DNA from: Verrucomicrobiales bacterium | GTDB lineage: Bacteria > Verrucomicrobiota > Verrucomicrobiia > Verrucomicrobiales > DEV007 | Direction: 5' to 3' | NCBI GenBank assembly: GCA_003232855.1 | Contig: QIKC01000230.1 | Location: forward strand, 1 to 10,071 | Length of the DNA: 10,071 bases | Shown: piece by piece, positions 1-10,071 of the stretch | Numbering within the stretch: position 1 is the first letter of the stretch | Layout of the letters: each line of letters begins with the position of its first letter | Program-made: the position numbers and the translations under genes | The notes under the pieces: model-generated | Database searches by the model: none | What the model saw: the letters and a program-made list of their open reading frames with translations, nothing else | Told to the model about the DNA's origin: nothing

Positions 1-1137
1 GAATCCGAAAAAATCGCCCCGCCACGACGGGGCGCTGGCATCCTCACCCCAGTGCTCCTCCTCGCCGTGATCGCCATGGCCACACTGCAGGTTCACGCCT
101 GGTTGAAGAACCACGCCCCCGCTAGCGACGCGACACCGCGCGCGATCGCCCCGCGCGGCGATTTGGACGATGACGAGAAGGAAACCATCAAGCTCTTCGA
201 GGACACCTCCGCCAGCGTCATCTATATCACCACCACGAACCTGCGACGCGACCGGTTCGGAACGAACATTTACAAGATTCCCTCCGGCACCGGCTCCGGC
301 TTCATCTGGGACAAAGACGGCCACATCGTCACCAATTTCCACGTCATCAAAGACGCCCATCAGGCCACTGTCACTCTCTTCGACCAGTCGAACTGGAAGG
401 CCACGCTCGTGGGTGCCGAGCCGGACAAAGACCTCGCCGTGCTGAAAATCGAAGCGCCGGCCAACCAGCTCGAGCCCATCCGCGTCGGCGAGTCGCACGA
501 CCTGCTGGTCGGCCAACAGGCCTTCGCCATCGGCAACCCCTTCGGCTTCGACCACACCCTCACCACCGGCATCATCAGCGCCCTCGGACGCGAGATCGAA
601 TCCGTCACCCGCCGCCCGATCCAGGGCGCCATCCAGACCAACGCCGCCATCAACCCCGGCAACTCCGGAGGCCCGCTGCTCGACAGCGCCGGGCGCCTGA
701 TCGGCATCAACACCGCCATCTACTCGCCCACCGGATCCTCCGCCGGCATCGGCTTCGCCGTGCCCGTCGATACCGTCAACCGCATCGTCCCCCAGCTCAT
801 CGCGCACGGGAAAGTCATCAAACCCGGCCTCGGCATCAACATCGCCGCCGACTCCTTCGTGCAACGCCGCCTGCGCAAGACCGGCGTCCTCGTGCTCAAC
901 GTAATCCCCGGCGGCAGCGCGGAAACAGCGGGCATCCGCCCCACCCAACAAATCGCCAACGGCAGAGTCAAACTCGGCGACCTCATCACCGCGATCGACG
1001 GCAAACCCATCGGCAACACCACCGACCTCTATCGTGTGCTCGATACCAAAGAGGTAGGCGAGCGCATCGAAGTCTCGGTCGAACGCGATGGCGAAACGCT
1101 CACCCTCCCAGTCACCCTCAATGCGATCAACGGCTAA
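1..1137 (+). CDS. HtrA/Deg-type trypsin-like serine protease, membrane-anchored, one PDZ domain (5' end outside window)
   Basis: Periplasmic protein quality-control protease of the HtrA/Deg family (S1C). The frame is open from base 1 with no stop, so the gene probably begins upstream. A GTG at 52 is possible, but starting there would drop the arginines (PPRRGAG) that precede the hydrophobic segment ILTPVLLLAVIAMATLQV, which looks like an uncleaved anchor or signal. Numbering from the GTG, the catalytic triad is His97 (TNFHVI), Asp127 (DKDLAVLKI) and Ser205 (NPGNSGGPLL). A single PDZ domain covers about residues 257-357, with the carboxylate-loop region at KPGLGI. One PDZ plus an anchor resembles DegS or plant Deg1 rather than two-PDZ DegP. 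The core closely resembles chloroplast DEG1 as I remember it (SGFIWDKDGHIVTNFHVI, GQQAFAIGNPFGFDHTLTTG). Stop TAA at 1135-1137. No clear terminator follows. The convergent neighbour is the rRNA operon. Confidence 0.93.
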   Translation, partial: ESEKIAPPRRGAGILTPVLLLAVIAMATLQVHAWLKNHAPASDATPRAIAPRGDLDDDEKETIKLFEDTSASVIYITTTNLRRDRFGTNIYKIPSGTGSGFIWDKDGHIVTNFHVIKDAHQATVTLFDQSNWKATLVGAEPDKDLAVLKIEAPANQLEPIRVGESHDLLVGQQAFAIGNPFGFDHTLTTGIISALGREIESVTRRPIQGAIQTNAAINPGNSGGPLLDSAGRLIGINTAIYSPTGSSAGIGFAVPVDTVNRIVPQLIAHGKVIKPGLGINIAADSFVQRRLRKTGVLVLNVIPGGSAETAGIRPTQQIANGRVKLGDLITAIDGKPIGNTTDLYRVLDTKEVGERIEVSVERDGETLTLPVTLNAING

Positions 1138-1166
1138 CCCTGAAAGAAAAAATGAAAGCGCCGATT

Positions 1167-1185
1167 ACGCGAATGAACGCGAATT
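1167..1185 (+). repeat. Short interspersed-type repeat, copy 1
   Basis: ACGCGAATGAACGCGAATT is itself made of two 'acgcgaat' units. It matches, in inverted orientation, the copy at 1455-1483 apart from A/G changes (acgcgRatgRacgcgRatt). From memory, similar 'cgcgaattaacgcgga' strings recur in intergenic DNA of Verrucomicrobia and Planctomycetes. That is recollection, not a search. Confidence 0.5.
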
Positions 1186-1454
1186 TTGGTAACCATTCAG
1201 GTCTCGAAGAGTCGTTTATCAATGTTCAGCAAGAATCCCAGCCCCACCAGTATCTCCGCACATTCCTCACGCTTCTGAAAACGTCCTCCAATCATTCTGT
1301 CAAAAAATTCGTCGCCCGTTTTAAATGACGAAAACCAAAAAAATGTCAGAAGGCACCTGAATAGTTCCGAATTTTGACGGCATGATGAAATTTGTTCTGC
1401 TCACCTCCACGGCGAACCGCGTAATTTTCAGCAGCCCGTTCATTTTCAGATCCT

Positions 1455-1483
1455 AATCCGCGTCCATCCGCGTTAATTCGCGG
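1455..1483 (-). repeat. Short interspersed-type repeat, copy 2 (inverted)
   Basis: Read on the minus strand this is three tandem 'cgcgRatt/g' units (cgcgaatt, acgcggat, ggacgcggatt). It is the inverted partner of 1167-1185, and the two enclose about 270 bp. The arrangement could be the ends of a small non-autonomous element or two independent REP-like copies. Confidence 0.5.
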
Positions 1484-1540
1484 TTTCTCAAAAATCCTGG
1501 CGCCACTTCACCAACCCCGGACGATCATCCCCACCAAACC

Positions 1541-1578
1541 AAAAAAAGGCCACCCCATTTAACCGGGATGGCCTTTTT
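1541..1578 (-). terminator. Intrinsic terminator of the rRNA operon
   Basis: On the minus strand, 1578-1565 pairs with 1556-1543 in a 14-bp stem (one G·U), with an 8-nt loop at 1557-1564 and a run of seven T at 1547-1541. It lies about 25 bases after the 5S 3' end. A second small hairpin (1583-1598, TTTCCC/GGGAAA) sits between 5S and this terminator and may mark 5S 3' processing. The A-run before the stem gives the structure some terminator character on the plus strand too, so it may also stop htrA transcripts. Confidence 0.9.
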
Positions 1579-1602
1579 GCTCTTTCCCCGAGGGGAAAAA
1601 TA

Positions 1603-1721
1603 ACTCTGGCGACGACCTACTCTCACACGACCTTTCGTCGCACTACCATCGGCGCTGCAGCGTTTCACTTCCGTGTTCGGGATGGGAACGGGTGGTTCCA
1701 CTGCGCTGTGGCCACCAGAGT
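1603..1721 (-). rRNA. rrf: 5S ribosomal RNA
   Basis: 119 nt on the minus strand. The ends pair perfectly (ACTCTGG with CCAGAGT), which sets the boundaries. The interior has the usual 5S landmarks: CCCATCCCGAACACGGAAGTGAAAC split across loops B and C, then GCCGATGGTAGT and GAGAGTAGGTCG. It is the last gene of the rRNA operon, 245 bp after 23S and just before the intrinsic terminator. Confidence 0.97.
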
Positions 1722-1966
1722 CCGCGCCTTGCAATCGCCTGCCGCCAGTTGGCGACATCCGATCAAACCGCGACCTCCGGTGGCCATCACTTTCGCGATG
1801 GCCTCAGGGGCATTCGTCTATCTCAAAGCTATCAAAGAACAATCAGTGGAGTTGGAGCCCAATTCACTGACAACTGCATACAGGTAGAAATCTGAAAAAT
1901 TATTTCTAAAACCAAGGCCGGAGGCCAGGTTCAATTCTCACAAAATTTGTGAAAACGGAGGATTGT
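1722..1966 (-). other. 23S-5S internal transcribed spacer (245 bp)
   Basis: This spacer is longer than the roughly 90 bp of E. coli. It contains a boxA copy (1831-1841), a perfect 7-bp hairpin at 1782-1803 (GGCCATC/GATGGCC, 8-nt loop), a small palindrome at 1743-1754 (CGCCA-GT-TGGCG) and a 15-bp palindrome at 1938-1952 (TCACAAA-A-TTTGTGA) just after the 23S end. No tRNA is present in it. Confidence 0.85.
1831..1841 (-). promoter_or_regulatory. boxA antitermination element before 5S
   Basis: Minus strand TGTTCTTTGAT followed by A, identical over 12 bases to the copy ahead of 23S. boxA RNA is the binding site for NusB-NusE, which makes rRNA transcription resistant to Rho. A copy between 23S and 5S is unexpected. 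Confidence 0.6.
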
Positions 1967-4813
<2,847 letters not shown>

Positions 4814-5042
4814 TCGATCCGGTTGCTGCTCACACCCGAGGGTGCTTGCAGCGAAACTGGTCTCGAAGCCGTTTTCACTAAGAACTTTGCAAGATTGAAC
4901 CCCGACCGGAACCGGCCGAGAGCTCTATCAATAAAATTGCAGATTTTCTACCCAGTATGCAGATATCAAAGAACAGGGACTCCCGTCTAGACAAAGAACG
5001 ACTTCCATCATTAATCCGGCCGATAGATTCGGTTGGAAAGAA
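4814..5042 (-). other. tRNA-Ile to 23S spacer
   Basis: Transcribed spacer of 229 bp. It carries a boxA copy at 4965-4975 and, 25 nt upstream in transcription, a weaker boxA-like core (GTTCTTTGT, about 4991-4999). A short hairpin CACCCTCGGGTG (about 4834-4845) lies nearer 23S. No further tRNA is present. Confidence 0.8.
4965..4975 (-). promoter_or_regulatory. boxA antitermination element before 23S
   Basis: Minus strand TGTTCTTTGATA, close to the classic TGCTCTTTAACA. Placement of a second boxA in the 16S-23S spacer is known from E. coli rrn operons, so this copy is expected. Confidence 0.75.
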
Positions 5043-5119
5043 TGGTGGGTCTGACAGGATTCGAACCTGTGACCCCCGCCTTATCAAGGCGGTGCTCTAA
5101 CCAACTGAGCTACAGACCC
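5043..5119 (-). tRNA. tRNA-Ile (anticodon GAT)
   Basis: 77 nt including an encoded CCA (5043-5045). The acceptor stem GGGTCTG (5119-5113) pairs with CAGACCC (5053-5047), discriminator A at 5046, anticodon GAT at 5085-5083 and T-loop GGTTCGAATCC. It is the second tRNA of the spacer, 40 bp after tRNA-Ala and before 23S. Confidence 0.98.
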
Positions 5120-5159
5120 AATCGGGGTTTCGGAGGACATAGTGCCACCAGTAAGAAAC

Positions 5160-5235
5160 TGGTGGAGGCATGCGGATTCGAACCGCAGACCCTCTGCTTG
5201 CAAAGCAGATGCTCTACCAACTGAGCTATGCCCCC
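5160..5235 (-). tRNA. tRNA-Ala (anticodon TGC)
   Basis: 76 nt including an encoded CCA (5160-5162). The acceptor arm GGGGGCA pairs with TGCCTCC, giving the G3·U70 wobble that is the identity mark for alanyl-tRNA synthetase. Anticodon TGC is at 5202-5200. It is the first tRNA after 16S, the reverse of the usual Ile-Ala order. Confidence 0.98.
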
Positions 5236-7099
<1,864 letters not shown>

Positions 7100-7215
7100 G
7101 AAAGTATGTTGCCTCCACCAGCGAACTGGCTTCGGCGAAGTTTCTGACGGGAATCGGGGTGCATACTTTCAAGCACCCCTATTACCGCGCACCGACATCG
7201 CTTCTAGCGAGTGGC

Positions 7216-7247
7216 ACGCAACGCACAAATTAGCTTTTTCAATTTCC
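7216..7247 (-). promoter_or_regulatory. 5' arm of the 16S processing stem
   Basis: Pairs with 5291-5322 in the spacer after 16S. The inner 18 positions (7216-7233 with 5305-5322) contain one mismatch and one G·U. The outer 14 are A/T-rich with two mismatches. This is the position and form of a bacterial RNase III stalk around 16S. Confidence 0.75.
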
Positions 7248-7304
7248 GTCTCGATCTCGCAACCAGCAGAACGAATCTGCCGAGTGTCTGACCGAGCTTG
7301 TCTA

Positions 7305-7315
7305 TTCAAAGAACA
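7305..7315 (-). promoter_or_regulatory. boxA antitermination element in the rRNA leader
   Basis: Minus strand TGTTCTTTGAATA, about 95 nt into the transcript and six bases after a boxB-like hairpin. The order hairpin then boxA is the standard rrn leader layout. Confidence 0.75.
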
Positions 7316-7321
7316 CCGCTC

Positions 7322-7339
7322 CCTCTCGAACCTGAGAGG
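7322..7339 (-). promoter_or_regulatory. boxB-like hairpin
   Basis: CCTCTC-AGGTTC-GAGAGG on the minus strand: a perfect 6-bp stem with a 6-nt loop directly before boxA. boxB is needed in lambda but is dispensable in E. coli rrn antitermination, so its role here is inferred from position. Confidence 0.6.
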
Positions 7340-7413
7340 CACGAACCACTCGATGGTGGTAACGCGCCCTAAGGCCTCGTGGGAAGCCAACTTCTTCCAG
7401 TTGGCGGGCGGTG

Positions 7414-7441
7414 ATTATAACCGGCCTTCCCTTAGGGTCAA
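7414..7441 (-). promoter_or_regulatory. rRNA operon promoter (sigma-70 type)
   Basis: -35 TTGACC (7441-7436), 16-bp spacer and a perfect -10 TATAAT (7419-7414). The start is expected near 7405-7409. The 16-bp spacing and the very G/C-rich discriminator (CACCGCCCGCC) are typical of rRNA promoters under stringent (ppGpp) control. A-runs just upstream (cacaaaaagat, gcgaaaaaattcg) could act as UP element. A weak hairpin (AAAACG-AGG-CGTTTT then T, 7497-7483) between gnd and this promoter is the only terminator candidate there. Confidence 0.88.
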
Positions 7442-7548
7442 ATCTTTTTGTGCCGGTTTCTTACGAATTTTTTCGCCGACCAAAAACGCCTCGTTTTCTT
7501 TATGAAACACCCCAAAAAAATATGAAAATTACGGCTCGGAGGGGCGTA

Positions 7549-9003
7549 TTAATCCTCGATAACCTCCGGCCAGTCGGTGTGGAAGTATTCTCCGGGAGGT
7601 TTATCGAGACGCTCGTAGGTGTGGGCTCCAAAGAAGTCCCGCTGCGCCTGTAACAGGTTCGCCGGCAGTCGCTCGGCGCGATAACTATCGTAGTACCCGA
7701 GCGAGGCGCTGAACGCTGGCACTGGGATCCCACTCTTCACTGCGAGGCAGATCACCTCGCGCCACGCCGATTGGGAATCCGCGAGAACCCCTTTGAAATA
7801 CGCGTCGAGCATGAGGTTCGCGGGGACGTCGGAACGCGAGTAGGCATCGGTGATACGGTTGAGGAACCGGGCGCGGATGATGCAGCCGCCGCGCCAGATT
7901 TTGGCAATCTCCCCGACGTTCAGATCCCACCTGTAGGCCGCACTCACGCGCTGCATGAGGTCGAGCCCTTGGGCGTAGGAGATGATCTTCGAGGCGTGTA
8001 GAGCCTTTTCGACCATCGCCACCAGCGCCGTCTTGTCGGCGTCCACAGCGAGGCTCTCGTTCGATGGCCCGGCGAGTTGCTCAGAGGCCGCTACCCGCTG
8101 CTCCTTGAGCGACGACAGCACCCGTGCTTCGACGGCAGCATTGATGGTAGAGATGACGACACCGTGCTCGACAGCGCTCATGACGGTCCACCTGCCTGTG
8201 CCCTTTTGCCCGGCGCGATCCATAATCAAATCGACCAACGGCCCCCCGGTCTCCGGATCCTCTTGTGCGAAGATCTTGCTGGTGATCTGGATGAGGTAGC
8301 TCTCGAGTTCTCCCTCGTTCCAACGAGCAAATACCTCGGCGAGCTCGGCGGACGTGAAGCCCGCCGCTTTGAAGATGTTGTAGGCCTCGCAGATCAACTG
8401 CATGTCGCCGTACTCGATGCCGTTGTGAACCATTTTCACGTAGTGTCCCGCACCACCTGGGCCGATCAGAGTGACGCAGGGCTCGCCTTCGACCTTTGCT
8501 GAGATCGCCTCAAAGATGGGGCGGATGACCTCCCAGCTCGACACCGGGCCGCCGGGCATGATCGCCGGCCCCTTGCGCGCACCCTCTTCGCCGCCGGAGA
8601 CGCCGGTGCCGATGTAAAGCAAGCCCTTCGCTTCCAAGTCCTTGGAGCGGCGCTCGGTGTGGATGAAGTAGGTATTGCCGCCGTCGATAACGAGGTCTCC
8701 CTCATCGAGAAGGGGGACAAGCTGGCCGATCACCGAGTCGACCGCATCACGGTCGGCAGGGTCGGCACCGGCCTTGGACTGCACCAGCATCATGACCTTC
8801 CTCGGCCGCGCGAGGCTATCGACAAACTCTTCAAGAGTCTCCGCGCCGAGCAGATTTTTCCCAGGGTTCGCCGCAACGAAGTCCTTCGTTGTCGACGTAG
8901 TGCGGTTGAACACCGAGACCCGAAAACCTCGGCTTTCGACATTCAACACCAAATTCTGCCCCATGACCGCTAACCCAATCAATCCGAAATCACTCTTGCT
9001 CAT
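7549..9003 (-). CDS. gnd: 6-phosphogluconate dehydrogenase, decarboxylating
   Basis: Cytosolic enzyme of the oxidative pentose phosphate pathway: 6-phosphogluconate + NADP+ gives ribulose 5-phosphate + CO2 + NADPH. 484 residues from the chosen ATG, the long (about 470-485 residue) family form. The Rossmann nucleotide-binding loop GLIGLAVMGQNL is at 7-18, with NRTTS (33-37) placing Arg34 for the NADP 2'-phosphate. The substrate loop VSGGEEGARKGPAIMPGG is at 135-152, catalytic Lys190 and Glu197 lie in HYVKMVHNGIEY, and the family signature DRAGQKGTGRW is at 262-272. The C-terminal tail PPGEYFHTDW is present. An in-frame GTG at 9027 would add eight residues with no ribosome site. ATG 9003 has a weak AGAGA seven bases upstream and fits the family start. 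It is read toward the rRNA operon on the same strand. Confidence 0.97.
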   Translation of the reverse strand: MSKSDFGLIGLAVMGQNLVLNVESRGFRVSVFNRTTSTTKDFVAANPGKNLLGAETLEEFVDSLARPRKVMMLVQSKAGADPADRDAVDSVIGQLVPLLDEGDLVIDGGNTYFIHTERRSKDLEAKGLLYIGTGVSGGEEGARKGPAIMPGGPVSSWEVIRPIFEAISAKVEGEPCVTLIGPGGAGHYVKMVHNGIEYGDMQLICEAYNIFKAAGFTSAELAEVFARWNEGELESYLIQITSKIFAQEDPETGGPLVDLIMDRAGQKGTGRWTVMSAVEHGVVISTINAAVEARVLSSLKEQRVAASEQLAGPSNESLAVDADKTALVAMVEKALHASKIISYAQGLDLMQRVSAAYRWDLNVGEIAKIWRGGCIIRARFLNRITDAYSRSDVPANLMLDAYFKGVLADSQSAWREVICLAVKSGIPVPAFSASLGYYDSYRAERLPANLLQAQRDFFGAHTYERLDKPPGEYFHTDWPEVIED

Positions 9004-9098
9004 ACTTATTTCTCTGTTCGATGTCACTTGAATACGGAGCGATTCCCCGCATTACTTGTGTTATTCAATAGCGCGAACCGGCATCCCCGCAACTGCCA
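9004..9098. other. Divergent intergenic region gnd / moaE
   Basis: 95 bp that must hold promoters for both directions, but no convincing -35/-10 pair stands out. It contains a 7-bp inverted repeat (TTGAATA 9028-9034, TATTCAA 9062-9068), which could be an operator or chance. Neither gene has a strong Shine-Dalgarno sequence. Confidence 0.5.
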
Positions 9099-9494
9099 AT
9101 GCCCGATCTCGAAATACAAATCACCGCAACCGCCCTATCTTTCGATGCTCCCGAGTGGAGCGGGAATTTCGGTGCCGAGATGTCTTTCGTCGGCGTCGTC
9201 CGCGGCAGCGAGCGTGGCGTATCCATCGCCGGCATCGACTATTCAGCCTATCTGCCCATGGTCGAGAGAGGCCTCCGCGAGATGGGCGCGGTCGCCACTG
9301 AGACTTTCGGCAAACACCGGGCGAGAATTTCCCACCGAACTGGGTTCGTGGCAGTCGCCGAACCGTCGGTCGATATCCGGGTGAGCGCCGCACATAGCCA
9401 CGACGCCTTTGAGATCGCTCGCTGGTACCTTACCGAATTGAAATCACAAATCCCGATCTGGAAACGCATCGTGCCGGTTTCCGACCCGATATGA
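9099..9494 (+). CDS. moaE: Molybdopterin synthase catalytic subunit MoaE
   Basis: 131 residues. MoaE with thiocarboxylated MoaD turns cyclic pyranopterin monophosphate (precursor Z) into molybdopterin, a cytosolic step of molybdenum cofactor synthesis. Visible family landmarks are GAEMSFVGVVRG (25-36, with conserved Arg35), IDYSAYLPM (46-54), ISHRTG (77-82), SAAHSHDAFE (96-105) and the C-terminal LKSQIPIWKR (114-123). Lys115 and Lys122 are spaced by seven like E. coli Lys119 and Lys126. Oddities: the arginine after the conserved histidine (E. coli Arg104, in AHR) is Ser100, and the protein stops soon after PIWKR, about 20 residues short of the E. coli tail. No moaD is in view. ATG 9099 lacks a clear ribosome site. 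It overlaps pgsA by four bases (ATGA). Confidence 0.88.
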   Translation: MPDLEIQITATALSFDAPEWSGNFGAEMSFVGVVRGSERGVSIAGIDYSAYLPMVERGLREMGAVATETFGKHRARISHRTGFVAVAEPSVDIRVSAAHSHDAFEIARWYLTELKSQIPIWKRIVPVSDPI

Positions 9495-10069
9495 ACCTAC
9501 CCAACAAACTCACCACCGCCCGCCTGTTTCTGACAGTCGCTCTAGTCGCTGTAGCATCGATACCGGCGTTTCCCGACCGCTTTACCGTCGCTCTTGGCAT
9601 CTTCCTCCTCGCCTCGCTCACCGACTTTCTCGACGGCTATTTCGCCCGGGCGCGAAATCTGATCACCGACTTCGGCAAGCTGATGGATCCGCTCGCCGAT
9701 AAGATATTGACGGGTGCAGTCTTCATCCTGCTCAGCGCCGAGGGAGTAATCCCCGCATGGGTCACCATCCTGATCATTTCCCGCGAGTTCCTCGTCACCG
9801 GGCTCAGATTGATCGCATCAGCACAAGGGAAGGTTCTCACGGCAGACAATTTGGGAAAATGGAAGACCACTTTTCAAATCGTCACCGCAGCCTATTTTTT
9901 GGCGGTTCTCGGACGTGATGAACCCCTCCTATCTCTGCTCGCCAACACCTTGCCCGAGGGCAGCATCCCCACCGTGGGCGCTACGCTGCTCACTATCTGC
10001 ACGGCGCTCACCCTGATTTCAGGGCTCTCTTACGCCCTGAGAAATAGAGCTTTGATAAGAAACCTCTGA
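9491..10069 (+). CDS. pgsA: CDP-diacylglycerol--glycerol-3-phosphate 3-phosphatidyltransferase
   Basis: 192 residues. Inner-membrane enzyme making phosphatidylglycerophosphate from CDP-diacylglycerol and glycerol 3-phosphate, the committed step to phosphatidylglycerol and cardiolipin. The complete CDP-alcohol phosphatidyltransferase signature D-x2-D-G-x2-A-R-x8-G-x3-D-x3-D is present with Asp45, Asp48, Gly49, Ala52, Arg53, Gly62, Asp66 and Asp70. NLPNKLTTARL at the N-terminus and ISREFLVTGLRLIA in the middle are typical of PgsA rather than of other members. Several hydrophobic segments fit an integral membrane protein. ATG 9491 overlaps the moaE stop (ATGA), suggesting translational coupling. 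The TGA lies two bases before the window end. Confidence 0.95.
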   Translation: MNLPNKLTTARLFLTVALVAVASIPAFPDRFTVALGIFLLASLTDFLDGYFARARNLITDFGKLMDPLADKILTGAVFILLSAEGVIPAWVTILIISREFLVTGLRLIASAQGKVLTADNLGKWKTTFQIVTAAYFLAVLGRDEPLLSLLANTLPEGSIPTVGATLLTICTALTLISGLSYALRNRALIRNL

Positions 10070-10071
10070 TC

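Larger units (their letters stand above)
1138..1540. other. Non-coding stretch between htrA and the rRNA terminator
   Basis: No gene with a convincing start is visible. The stretch is more AT-rich than its neighbours. It holds two inverted copies of a short repeat (1167-1185 and 1455-1483) and an inner inverted pair, 1188-1202 against 1355-1368, sharing about 13 of 15 bases (acctgaatRgttMc). On the minus strand a frame of about 68 codons without an ATG runs from about 1403 to a TGA at 1197-1199. It contains GDEFFDRMIGGRFQKREE and ends in LLNIDKRLFET. I do not recognise it. It may be the remnant of a small gene or chance. Confidence 0.5.
7100..7413 (-). other. rRNA operon leader
   Basis: About 310 nt from the predicted start near 7405-7409 to mature 16S. 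In transcription order it holds a hairpin right at the 5' end (7404-7387, CCAACT/AGTTGG), a boxB-like hairpin (7339-7322), boxA (7315-7305) and the 5' arm of the 16S processing stem (7247-7216). No coding sequence is supported. Confidence 0.8.

Noticed and set aside
5033..5224. Plus-strand reading frame across both tRNA genes, with GFEPVTPALSRR and GFEPQTLCLQS.
   Set aside because: These are the well-known spurious translations of antisense tRNA sequence. The tRNA genes explain the whole stretch.
9004..9027. GTG at 9027 as an upstream start for gnd.
   Set aside because: It adds eight residues not seen in the family and has no ribosome site. The ATG at 9003 starts directly at the Rossmann strand.
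7549..9031. Frames of 76-141 codons antisense or out of phase within gnd.
   Set aside because: They are shadows of a complete, well-conserved gnd gene with high third-position GC.

Overview
The window is a chromosomal segment from a bacterium of the phylum Verrucomicrobiota, probably class Opitutae (old subdivision 4). The clearest marker is in the 16S gene: positions 6725-6742 match the EUB338-III probe target, the Verrucomicrobiota variant of the universal bacterial site. The region around E. coli position 780-870 also looks Opitutae-like from memory. Protein-coding parts are fairly GC-rich and ordinary in composition, and there is no sign of phage, plasmid or insertion-sequence genes.

Layout, left to right. 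(1) 1-1137, plus strand: 3' part of a membrane-anchored HtrA/Deg serine protease with one PDZ domain, very like chloroplast Deg1. (2) 1138-1540: non-coding stretch holding two inverted copies of a short 'acgcgRatgRacgcgRat' repeat. (3) 1541-7441, minus strand: one complete rRNA operon, read right to left as promoter, leader, 16S, tRNA-Ala(UGC), tRNA-Ile(GAU), 23S, 5S, terminator. (4) 7549-9003, minus strand: gnd, 6-phosphogluconate dehydrogenase, just upstream of the rRNA promoter and on the same strand. (5) 9099-10069, plus strand: moaE (molybdopterin synthase large subunit) overlapping pgsA (phosphatidylglycerophosphate synthase) by 4 bp.

The rRNA operon is unusually readable. It has a near-consensus promoter (TTGACC, 16 bp, TATAAT), a boxB-like hairpin followed by boxA, two further boxA copies ahead of 23S and 5S, a long leader/spacer stem that would enclose 16S, a 9-bp stem closing 23S, and a strong intrinsic terminator after 5S. 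The tRNA order is Ala-Ile, the reverse of the E. coli and Bacillus order.

The most unusual observation is a 10-nt gap in the 16S gene. It removes the 5' strand of helix 27 (E. coli about 886-895), one of the most conserved parts of the molecule, while the GCAA loop and 3' strand remain. It is either a real and remarkable rRNA variant, a defective copy, or an assembly error. I do not see a new multi-gene system: apart from the 16S gap, the window is mainly housekeeping genes.
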